This document shows, one piece after another, positions 1 to 6,256 of a stretch of DNA of 7,074 nt. Position numbers and translations under genes: made by a program. The notes under the pieces were generated by a model. That model did no database searches, was not told the DNA's origin, and worked only from the letters and a program-made list of their open reading frames with translations. Position 1 is the stretch's first letter. The number at the start of each line of letters is the position of its first letter. The stretch comes from an uncultured Spirochaetaceae bacterium (GTDB taxonomy: Bacteria > Spirochaetota > Spirochaetia > Treponematales > UBA12059), in NCBI GenBank assembly GCA_938004315.1, contig CALKWG010000209.1:1-7074 (forward strand). The letters are read 5' to 3'.

Positions 1-2931
1 GGCCTGCCAAGCTCCCATCGCGGCCGCCGCGGCCGCTTCGCCGCCGGATGCGGCGAGTTCGAGGGCCAGGCGGTACGCCAGGGGCAGCCTCGGGCGCCCG
101 AGCTCCCTGGCCGACAACAGCTCGGAACGTAATAGCGCGATCGCCTCTTCGCGGCGGCTTCCGGCGCCGAGCGCCGACGCCTCTACGACCGCTTGCTCCG
201 CCGACAGCGCGGGGTGGCCGAGCTTGGCGTAACCCGACCGGGCGCGGCCGGCGGCCTCCGCGGCTTCGGCGTAACGCCCGGCGGCCAGGCGGAGCTCCGC
301 CGCCAGGGAGTCGGCGTCGACTCCTACTATGCCGGCGCCGAGCGCCGAGGCCAGGAGCTTCAGTTCAAGGAGCGAACGTTCGGCCGCTTCGAAGTCCCCC
401 CGATAGCGAGCCGAGCGCGCCTCGAACCAGCGGCAGCTCGCCTGAGCCTCGAGGTCGCCGCAGCGGTCGGCGAGCTCGGACGCATGGGCGAGGGCCGCCG
501 CCACCTCGCTGAATTCCCCCTCGGGCCAGGAGAGTATGCGGGCGCAGAGCCGGTGATGCGCCTCGGCCGCTAGCGCGTCCAGCGCGGACGCGGCGAAGAA
601 GGCCGCCGACTCGGACAGCCGCATCCTAGCCGCCTCATAGCCTTCGGCGTCTACGTCTCCGAAGGCGAGGCCTATGAGCTCGGAACGACGCCGGGCGACC
701 TCGTCGCCGGCCGCGCGCCAATGCTCGGACGCCTCGTGGGTCGATTCGTACAAACCCTCTAGATCCAGGTCGAACCAGCGGCAGACGGCCTCGAGCTCGG
801 CGGCCGCCGCTCGGGCGCGGAGCGCTTCACAGGTAGGCGGATCCGAGGCCGATTCGCGAAGCGCCGCGGCGCCCTCGAGCCTGGTAAGGAGTTCGCGGAG
901 TTCGCCGGAACGGTCTCGGATCAAGAAGAAGCGCCTGAGCCGCATGAGCAGCGTTAGGGCGCGGTAGGCGAGCGCTACGCCGCCGGCCGCGTAGATGCAA
1001 GCGGCGCGCAGGTCCGCCCAACTCGCGTCGGCGTCGCCGAGCGCCGCGGCGTCGCGAAGCGCGTCCAAGCGCGGGCCGAGCCGGGCGGCGACGCCCTCGA
1101 AGACCTCGAAGTGGCGTAGGAGCAGCTCAGCCTCCCGACCCGAGGCCGCAAGGCGTTCGCGGGCGAAGGCGCGGATCGGCGCGAGCATGCCCCAACGGGG
1201 CGGCCAGCGGTTCGGGTCCGCCCGCCGAAGGAATGATTTATCGCAGAGCTGCGGTAGGAGGGCGGCCGCCCTGGCGGCCCCGAGGGCCTCGGCCTCCGCC
1301 GCGCCGAACGGCGCTTCGAATAGGCTCATAGCGGACAGGAAGGCGGCTTCGGATTCGTCCAAGAGCGACCAGCTCCAGGCGATGACGGAGCGTAGGGCGC
1401 GTTGCCTCGGCGGCAGGCCTCCTTCGTCCGGGGCTTCGAGGGAGAGGGTGCCGACGGCCGAGTCGGCCAAGGAGGCCGCCAGCTCGCGAAGGCCCATAGA
1501 TCGGCCGCGCGCGGCCGCTAGTTCGACAGCGAGCGGCATGCCTTGGAGCGCCTGGCAGAGCGACGCCAAGGCCTGCCGTTCGTCATCATCCCGCGGCGCT
1601 CCCAAGCCGGCGCGCTCAAGGAATAGCCGCGCCGCGGCGGAATCGGGCCCAGTGTGATCGAGGGCGTCCAGGGCGAAGCGGCGCTCGAAATCGAGCCCGA
1701 GCGGCTGGACGCTGGTCGCGACGACGCGGCAGGCCGGTAGGCCTGATAGGAGCGCCGATATCACGGCGGCGCTTTCAGGCGCGACGAGCTCGCAGTTGTC
1801 GGCCACGACGAGGGCGGAGCGCGGCGCGAGGCGGCGGGCCAGCTCTGTCGGCCCCTCCCCACGGCGGAGGCCAACGCCGAAGGCCGCGGCGAAGGCGGCG
1901 AGGACCAGGCCGTGCGGCGTCGAGGATAGGTCGACGAAGGCCCAGCCGTCGACGAAGTCACCGGCGGCGGCGCGGGCGAGCTCGCAGGCTAGCCGGGTCT
2001 TCCCCACGCCGCCGGGACCCGTCAGGCTGACGAGCGGCCGCTCCAGGACGAGCGACTTTAGCTCGGCCAGCTCGCGCTCCCGCCCGAAGAAGCCGTCGCG
2101 CCAGATCGGCGCCCCCGGAGGGGCGGCCGCGGCGCTGCGGCTCGCGCTCCCGTCGCGGCCCACCCCACCCTGTAAGCTTCGGTAAATTTTCTTGAACGCC
2201 GGGCTCGGCGCGGCGCCCAGGCTTTCCTTAAGCGCGGCGGCGTAGGCCTCGTACTGAGCGGCCGCGGAGCCCAGCTCTCCCGCGCCCGCCAGGAGCTCGG
2301 CCATGAGCCGCGGCCCGCTTTCGTCCAGCGGCGCTATCCTCATGAGCGCCTCGGCCGCGCTCCGGGCTTGCGCGTAAGCCCCTGCCCCGAAGCAGGCGTC
2401 CCCGACGCCGCCTAGGAGCAGGACCGCGAGGCCGCGATAACGCGCGGCTTCGGATAGCTGCCATTCCTCGAAGCCGTAGGCGTCCTTCAAGGCGAAGCCT
2501 TCGAGGAACTCCCCCCCGTATAGCGACTCTATCCGTCCCTGCATGGACGAGAGCGCCTCGATACCGAGCGCGGCTAGGCCTTCGGCCGGCGAACGCGTCG
2601 GTTCGGCGAGACTCCGAAGCTCGTCGAGCTCGCTCTTGACGATCAATCCGTCCGAGAAACGAAGCGGATCGCCCGGCGCGGCGAAGAGCCCGCCGCCGGC
2701 CGCCGATTCGGCGTCGAGCACCGCGAGGCGGACGCTGGCGCGCGCCTTCTCCGGGGCGAATTCGGGCCAGAGGAGGCCCGCGGCCCGTTCCCTGGCCAGG
2801 GGGCGCCCGGTCCCCGCTAGGTAGCAGAGTAGGGCTAGGCTCTTCTTGCGCCCGAGCCGCAGCTCCCGACCTTGGAGCTCGACGCGCGGATAGCCCAGCA
2901 GTCTGAAGCGTAGCTCGACCGGCTCGTTCAT
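1..2931 (-). CDS. SARP/AfsR-type BTAD regulator with STAND ATPase domain (C terminus cut by window edge)
   Basis: Reading the minus strand from the ATG at 2931 gives 977 uninterrupted codons to the left edge. Domains in order: an OmpR-like winged helix, about residues 5-95 (RLLGYPRVELQG near the start, LLWPE at 53-57); a bacterial transcriptional activator domain, about 100-253 (YGGEFLEGF 138-146, EEW 155-157, LGAAPSP 238-244); a STAND/NB-ARC ATPase with FFGRERELAEL at 281-291, Walker A GPGGVGKT at 305-312, Walker B LVVADN at 374-379 and GMPLAVELAAAR at 464-475; a WSWSLLDE helical segment from 519; then Ala-rich TPR-like helices to the edge. In this family ATP and ligand binding are thought to switch a cytoplasmic DNA-binding activator; the target here is unknown. 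The start fits the family N terminus, but I see no Shine-Dalgarno site before it. The usual TSRE motif reads TSVQ (406-409). The family call is firm; the specific role is not known. Confidence 0.93.
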   Translation of the reverse strand, partial: MNEPVELRFRLLGYPRVELQGRELRLGRKKSLALLCYLAGTGRPLARERAAGLLWPEFAPEKARASVRLAVLDAESAAGGGLFAAPGDPLRFSDGLIVKSELDELRSLAEPTRSPAEGLAALGIEALSSMQGRIESLYGGEFLEGFALKDAYGFEEWQLSEAARYRGLAVLLLGGVGDACFGAGAYAQARSAAEALMRIAPLDESGPRLMAELLAGAGELGSAAAQYEAYAAALKESLGAAPSPAFKKIYRSLQGGVGRDGSASRSAAAAPPGAPIWRDGFFGRERELAELKSLVLERPLVSLTGPGGVGKTRLACELARAAAGDFVDGWAFVDLSSTPHGLVLAAFAAAFGVGLRRGEGPTELARRLAPRSALVVADNCELVAPESAAVISALLSGLPACRVVATSVQPLGLDFERRFALDALDHTGPDSAAARLFLERAGLGAPRDDDERQALASLCQALQGMPLAVELAAARGRSMGLRELAASLADSAVGTLSLEAPDEGGLPPRQRALRSVIAWSWSLLDESEAAFLSAMSLFEAPFGAAEAEALGAARAAALLPQLCDKSFLRRADPNRWPPRWGMLAPIRAFARERLAASGREAELLLRHFEVFEGVAARLGPRLDALRDAAALGDADASWADLRAACIYAAGGVALAYRALTLLMRLRRFFLIRDRSGELRELLTRLEGAAALRESASDPPTCEALRARAAAAELEAVCRWFDLDLEGLYESTHEASEHWRAAGDEVARRRSELIGLAFGDVDAEGYEAARMRLSESAAFFAASALDALAAEAHHRLCARILSWPEGEFSEVAAALAHASELADRCGDLEAQASCRWFEARSARYRGDFEAAERSLLELKLLASALGAGIVGVDADSLAAELRLAAGRYAEAAEAAGRARSGYAKLGHPALSAEQAVVEASALGAGSRREEAIALLRSELLSARELGRPRLPLAYRLALELAASGGEAAAAAAMGAWQA

Positions 2932-2950
2932 GCGCGTAACGTTTTTGCAA

Positions 2951-2996
2951 CGCCCCGCGGGCGAGGCTTTTGCGCGGGGGCGGAGAGATCGCCCCG
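2951..2996 (+). promoter_or_regulatory. Inverted repeats in the divergent regulator/secreted-protein gap
   Basis: CGCCCCGCG (2951-2959) can pair with CGCGGGGGCG (2973-2982) with one bulged G and a 13-base loop. The right arm can instead pair with a second CGCCCC (2990-2995) across a 7-base loop, directly before the ribosome site at 2997. As DNA this could be an operator shared by the two divergent genes. As RNA it could be a leader with two exclusive hairpins. No U-run follows either hairpin, so a terminator is unlikely. In DNA this GC-rich, chance pairing is a real possibility. Confidence 0.35.
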
Positions 2997-3002
2997 AGGA
3001 GG
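2997..3002 (+). promoter_or_regulatory. Strong Shine-Dalgarno site of the secreted-protein gene
   Basis: AGGAGG lies seven bases before the ATG at 3010. It is the best evidence that the plus strand is the coding strand here, because an open frame also exists on the opposite strand. Confidence 0.85.
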
Positions 3003-3009
3003 TAGGAGT

Positions 3010-3564
3010 ATGAAACGTGTCGTGGTTTTAGCGTCGCTAGCGTGCCTGGCGGGGGCTGCTTTCGGGCTGCCGAACGCCCCGAAGCCCATGGTGAGCGACT
3101 TGGGCCGGGTCGAGGCGGAGCCGGTCGTGAGCCTAGATCTGGGGGAGGGATCGTCAGCCGTGGTCTTCATCGCGAGCGCGGCGGCGGTCGGTAAGGACCT
3201 GGCGGTCCTGGCGCCCAACGAATCCCGCCGACGGATCCTGGCCTTCATCGTGAACGGCGGCGGCGTCGAGGCCGCCGGCGGATCGGAGGCCCTGGCCGCG
3301 GCCGCGGCCGCGGCGATCGGGCGGGCCGGCGTCAGGCGCGTCGTGGTCGTGGGCTGCGGCGACTGCGTCCCGGCGGCCTTAGCCCTGAGCCAGCGTTGCC
3401 CCGAGTCCCAAGGGCTGGTAGTGATCGGGCATCCGTCGTCCCAGCCTATCGCCCTGAGGCAAGGCGCGTTTTTCGCCTCGGGTATCGGCGTCGAGTTAGA
3501 TGGACTCGTCAGCTCGTTGTTAAATACTCGTCCCTTAAGGCTCGGCGGCCGACAAGTCAGGTAG
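3010..3564 (+). CDS. Small exported protein of unknown function
   Basis: The 184-residue product starts with an apparent Sec signal peptide: K2 R3, a hydrophobic stretch at about 4-18, and a likely AFG cleavage after residue 19. The mature protein (about 165 residues) would act outside the cytoplasmic membrane. Its pattern alternates strands and helices (VVFIAS 51-56, ILAFIV 76-81, a poly-Ala helix 95-102, VVVVGCGDC 111-119, GLVVIG 135-140), suggesting a small alpha/beta fold. Three cysteines, C116, C119 and C130, remain after export; C116-x-x-C119 could be a disulfide or metal pair. No catalytic motif is clear and I do not recognise the family. C12 lies in the hydrophobic stretch, but that stretch is too short before it for a convincing lipobox. 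The gene diverges from the regulator by 78 bases and converges on the lipoprotein gene, so it is probably monocistronic. The strand call rests on the ribosome site and signal peptide. Confidence 0.8.
   Translation: MKRVVVLASLACLAGAAFGLPNAPKPMVSDLGRVEAEPVVSLDLGEGSSAVVFIASAAAVGKDLAVLAPNESRRRILAFIVNGGGVEAAGGSEALAAAAAAAIGRAGVRRVVVVGCGDCVPAALALSQRCPESQGLVVIGHPSSQPIALRQGAFFASGIGVELDGLVSSLLNTRPLRLGGRQVR
3294..3311 (+). repeat. Three tandem GGCCGC hexamers coding poly-alanine
   Basis: Three exact GGCCGC copies followed by a partial GGC lie inside the secreted-protein gene and encode part of the Ala run near residues 95-102. Gain or loss of a copy would keep the reading frame and change the helix length by two residues. 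Confidence 0.7.
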
Positions 3565-3597
3565 AAAACATCGAGGCGCGCCTTCAACGCGCGTGCC
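3565..3597 (-). terminator. Possible weak terminator of the lipoprotein gene
   Basis: GGCGCGC (3575-3581) pairs with GCGTGCC (3591-3597), seven pairs including one G-T, with a nine-base loop holding the lipoprotein stop codon (3584-3586). On the minus strand the stem is followed, after six bases, by TTTT. The T-run is short and displaced and the stem overlaps the last codons, so this is only a candidate. Confidence 0.3.
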
Positions 3598-6073
3598 TAA
3601 AGTTCGAGGCGGCGAAGGCCGATGGACCGCCTTCTACGCGGAGCTCGACCGAGACGCCGAGCTCCGCGCCGAGGGTCTTGAGCTCGGCGGCGGAGAACGC
3701 GGCGACGTAGGCCCCCGAAACGGCGGGGGCCGCGTTTTTTTCTAGGCCGCCGCCCTCCCCATAGATCCTGACGACGGCGGTCGCCGCGCCGGCGGGAGGT
3801 CTCGCCGCGGGGCTCCTCGCGCTCGGCGGCCAGGCCTCGAACGAGGCGCGCGCCTCGACGCGGAGGCCGCCGTCGCTCGGCTTTAGCTCGAGCGTATCGA
3901 TCCTTCCTATCGTTCGGGCCAAGGAGCGCCTAGCCGCTTCGTTATCGCGCGCATAGGCGGTATGGCGCTCCAGGACGAAGGCGGGCGGGTCATAGGCGAC
4001 GCTCGCTAGCAGGTACGGCCCGTTCGAGATCCAGAAGTGCCCGCGGGACGCTACGAAGTCCGCCGAGGCTAGGAAGGCTTCCTTGGCCTCCGCCGGGCTA
4101 ACGAGCCCCCCGAGCCAGGGGAGCTCCCCCGGGGCCTCGGCCATCGATCGTAGCCTACGTTCCACGGCGGCCGCGCAGGCGGGGTCGAGGGCGCAGGGTT
4201 CGACCCTCTCTCCGCCGGGGTCGAAGGAGTACGGCGCGCCTTCGCCGGCCGTCAACGAATCGAGCGCGTGGAGCACGGTCCAATGGGTTAGGGGCAGGCC
4301 CGGGAAACAAAGTTGATCCCGTCGCTCCGGTAGGCCTTCCCAACCCCAGTCCGCCCATACGGCGAGCCTATCGCCCCCTAGCGGCTTTACGGCGACGATG
4401 CGCTCGAGGTCGACGCCGAGCGCGGACGCGGCGTTCCCGCTATATCGCTCGTCGTCCTCTCCGTCGTCGCGCGTCCAATCCAGGCGGAACGCGAGCCAAT
4501 AAAGCGCGTCGGCGACGGAGGATTTCTGGCCGGCATGCCACGCGTAGCCTGAGAGATCGTAGATCGCGAAGGCGCGCGCCGATAAGCCGGATCCCGCCGG
4601 CCGCCAACCCTCGGCCGCGCCGCCCCATACCAAGGCGTCGCTCGGTACGTCGCCGAGACCGGCTACGCCCCCCTCGGATAGCGGGCGGGCGGCCAGCCAA
4701 GCCGGTTCGCCCGACAAAGGATCGCACAGCTCCCACGGCCCCGGCTCCCTCGTGGCCTCGACGATCGGGAGGGCCGCCGAGCTCCAGAGCCCGGGCAGGC
4801 CGACCGGATCCCAGCTCGAGACGAAGACCGACGGCGATCGGCTAATGACGGCGACGCGCAGGGGCTCGTCGCCGCGCGTCGAAGCCAGGCCGGCCCGCCA
4901 GAACCAATCGTTGACGCCGGCTTCCGCGTCCAAGGGCGGTAGGATCGGGAAGCTACGCGACGAGAAGGCGTAGCTTTGGGAGCTCGCGGCCAGGAAGATA
5001 CGGTACGAATCGTCGAAGGCGGCCGCCGTCAGCGCCGCCGCGTCGGCCTCGTAGGCCTCGACCCCGTCGTACGAGCCGTCCCAAAGCGCGTCGACCAGGC
5101 GGTCCGCCTCGGGGCTCCTCGGCGACCAGGGTTCAGGTAGGCGCGCGCCGACCGGATAGTACGCCCCGTAGGCCATGGAGTACATCTGGCACATCACCGG
5201 CTCGCGAAAAGCGACCGCGCCGCCAGAGCCCCAGCGCTCGGTATATACCTGCCACGCCAGTTCGTTCGGGTCGGTCGCCGTTAGGATGCCCACGCAGCCG
5301 GCACGGTCCTTGACGATGAGCTCGACGCGAAGCCCTAGCTTAGCCAAAGCGGATTCAAGGTATGCGGCGGCGGCCAAGGCGCCGTCCTGGTCGTCCGCGC
5401 GGGCGAGCACGCGTATCGATAGGGGCCGGCCGTCGTACAGCCAGGCTTCGCCGTCGCGACGGAGGCGCCCTGCCAGCCCCGGATCCTCGGCAGCCTCGTA
5501 GAGCGCGGCATGGAAGGCGTCCGCGGCGTCTCGGCGACCGCCGGGCCGGTAGCCTAGGGCGTAGGCGGCGCGATACCAAGGCGCGGCGCCGGCGACGTCC
5601 TCGGGGAAGGGCAGGGCGAGCGGGGCGGCCCGGCCCGGCAAGGCCCGGGCGAAGGACTCGCGATCTAGGTACAGGTTCAAGGCTCGCCGCGCCGCCGGCA
5701 TAGACAACGGGTTGAAGGTTCCCGTCCCGTTTCCTGGCGCCGCGTTGAGCAGGAAGGAGTACGCCATCGACCGGGCGTGGCCGAGCGTGATCGGCTCCGC
5801 GCCCTGACGGGGGCTAGCGGGGGTTTCGTCCCTCCTATCGGATAAGAGAGTCGGCGCCAGCCCCCCGTATATCAGGTCGAGGCGTCCGTCGGCGAGCTCG
5901 GCCAAGGCCGCGCCGGCATCGGCGCGGAATACGACGATGAACGAGCGCGCTTGGGCTAGTCCGATATCCAAGGTCTGATCGTCCGGGGCGCTTCGACCGC
6001 ATGAGAGGCCCGAGAGGCTGATTAATAGCATGATAGAGATGTTTACGGCGAGGCGAGAGCTCAAGGCGCGCAT
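3584..6073 (-). CDS. Family 5 (DppA/OppA-like) solute-binding lipoprotein, long form with rotated motif order
   Basis: The 829-residue product begins with a signal peptide ending at a lipobox-like GLSC (C25), so it should be a membrane-anchored lipoprotein. Family motifs are clear: ADGRLDLIYGG (61-71); AARRALNLYLDRESFARAL (127-145); YDGRPLSIRVLARADDQD (213-230) then YLESALAKLGLRVEL (238-252); SSWDPVG (419-425); YDLSGYAWHAGQ (505-516); ISNGPYLL (682-689) with FVLER (699-703). The first three normally sit in the C-terminal half of such proteins and the last three in the N-terminal half. Residues from about 735 look like a beta-rich Ig-like addition. From memory, long proteins of about 800 residues with this order exist in Thermococcales and relatives. 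The ligand is unknown; peptides or sugars are both possible. An upstream in-frame ATG at 6154 is rejected because the start at 6073 has GGAGGG four bases before it and leads straight into the signal peptide. No permease or ATPase gene is nearby. Confidence 0.88.
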   Translation of the reverse strand: MRALSSRLAVNISIMLLISLSGLSCGRSAPDDQTLDIGLAQARSFIVVFRADAGAALAELADGRLDLIYGGLAPTLLSDRRDETPASPRQGAEPITLGHARSMAYSFLLNAAPGNGTGTFNPLSMPAARRALNLYLDRESFARALPGRAAPLALPFPEDVAGAAPWYRAAYALGYRPGGRRDAADAFHAALYEAAEDPGLAGRLRRDGEAWLYDGRPLSIRVLARADDQDGALAAAAYLESALAKLGLRVELIVKDRAGCVGILTATDPNELAWQVYTERWGSGGAVAFREPVMCQMYSMAYGAYYPVGARLPEPWSPRSPEADRLVDALWDGSYDGVEAYEADAAALTAAAFDDSYRIFLAASSQSYAFSSRSFPILPPLDAEAGVNDWFWRAGLASTRGDEPLRVAVISRSPSVFVSSWDPVGLPGLWSSAALPIVEATREPGPWELCDPLSGEPAWLAARPLSEGGVAGLGDVPSDALVWGGAAEGWRPAGSGLSARAFAIYDLSGYAWHAGQKSSVADALYWLAFRLDWTRDDGEDDERYSGNAASALGVDLERIVAVKPLGGDRLAVWADWGWEGLPERRDQLCFPGLPLTHWTVLHALDSLTAGEGAPYSFDPGGERVEPCALDPACAAAVERRLRSMAEAPGELPWLGGLVSPAEAKEAFLASADFVASRGHFWISNGPYLLASVAYDPPAFVLERHTAYARDNEAARRSLARTIGRIDTLELKPSDGGLRVEARASFEAWPPSARSPAARPPAGAATAVVRIYGEGGGLEKNAAPAVSGAYVAAFSAAELKTLGAELGVSVELRVEGGPSAFAASNFRHAR
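3710..3741 (+). terminator. Intrinsic terminator on the plus strand, inside the convergent lipoprotein gene
   Basis: A perfect eight-pair stem, GGCCCCCG (3710-3717) with CGGGGGCC (3724-3731), has a six-base loop AAACGG and is followed after GCG by seven T (3735-3741). It points the right way to end the secreted-protein transcript, 145 bases after that gene's stop codon. It sits within codons 778-788 of the lipoprotein gene on the other strand. On the minus strand the stem has no T-run after it, so it acts in one direction only. Confidence 0.85.
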
Positions 6074-6077
6074 ACCA

Positions 6078-6083
6078 CCCTCC
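6078..6083 (-). promoter_or_regulatory. Shine-Dalgarno site fixing the lipoprotein start
   Basis: On the minus strand GGAGGG ends four bases before the ATG at 6073. It supports this start over the in-frame ATG at 6154, which would put 27 extra, non-signal residues before the signal peptide. Confidence 0.8.
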
Positions 6084-6139
6084 AATGAAATCGGCGCTAG
6101 GCGGTATCCGGCTGCGGGGCGGGCGGGCAATACGTTCGG

Positions 6140-6170
6140 ATAATATTTATACACTCTACGTCGATTTCAA
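6140..6170 (-). promoter_or_regulatory. Candidate promoter of the lipoprotein gene
   Basis: This is the only AT-rich patch in the 183-base divergent gap. On the minus strand TTGAAA (6165-6170) could be a -35 box and TATTAT (6140-6145) a -10 box, though the 19-base spacer is long. TATAAA (6146-6151) is nearer, but its 13-base spacer is too short. CGGATA (6137-6142) overlaps the -10 and is the inverted partner of TATCCG (6105-6110). Confidence 0.4.
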
Positions 6171-6206
6171 GCGCGGATCAAGGGCGAGTTCGTCAGACGG
6201 CCTCTG

Positions 6207-6235
6207 CTGACAGCTTTGCCGCCATGGGCTATCAT
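6207..6235 (+). promoter_or_regulatory. Near-consensus sigma-70 promoter of the histone-H1-like gene
   Basis: CTGACA (6207-6212) and TATCAT (6230-6235) each differ from the -35 and -10 consensus by one base and are 17 bases apart. Transcription should start near 6242, giving a leader of about 15 bases made up mostly of the ribosome site. A five-base inverted repeat, GTCAG (6192-6196) and CTGAC (6207-6211), overlaps the -35 box and could be an operator half-site pair. Confidence 0.65.
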
Positions 6236-6246
6236 ATAGCCCTGCG

Positions 6247-6252
6247 AGGAGG
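6247..6252 (+). promoter_or_regulatory. Shine-Dalgarno site fixing the start of the histone-H1-like gene
   Basis: AGGAGG ends four bases before the ATG at 6257. The other in-frame ATG, at 6224, has no such site and lies between the -35 and -10 boxes of the likely promoter, so it should not be in the mRNA. Confidence 0.8.
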
Positions 6253-6256
6253 GGCC

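Noticed and set aside
48..2185. Several open frames on the plus strand across the regulator
   Set aside because: They are rich in Arg, Ala and Ser with no motifs or ribosome sites, and lie opposite a continuous minus-strand frame with Walker motifs and BTAD signatures.
2228..2950. 240-residue minus-strand frame overlapping the regulator's N terminus
   Set aside because: It is Arg-rich shadow sequence in another frame; the winged-helix and BTAD motifs are in the frame starting at 2931.
2928..3587. 219-residue open frame on the minus strand, opposite the secreted-protein gene
   Set aside because: It has no ribosome site and a Thr/Pro/Ala/Arg-rich composition typical of antisense frames in GC-rich DNA, while the plus strand has a strong ribosome site and a signal peptide.
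4155..5703. Open frames on both strands inside the lipoprotein gene
   Set aside because: They are composition-driven shadows with no motifs; the lipoprotein frame is continuous and carries family motifs throughout.
6074..6154. 27-residue upstream extension of the lipoprotein
   Set aside because: It would bury the signal peptide, and the ribosome site lies just before the internal ATG at 6073.
6224..6256. In-frame upstream ATG for the H1-like gene
   Set aside because: It lacks a ribosome site and falls between the -35 and -10 boxes of the likely promoter.
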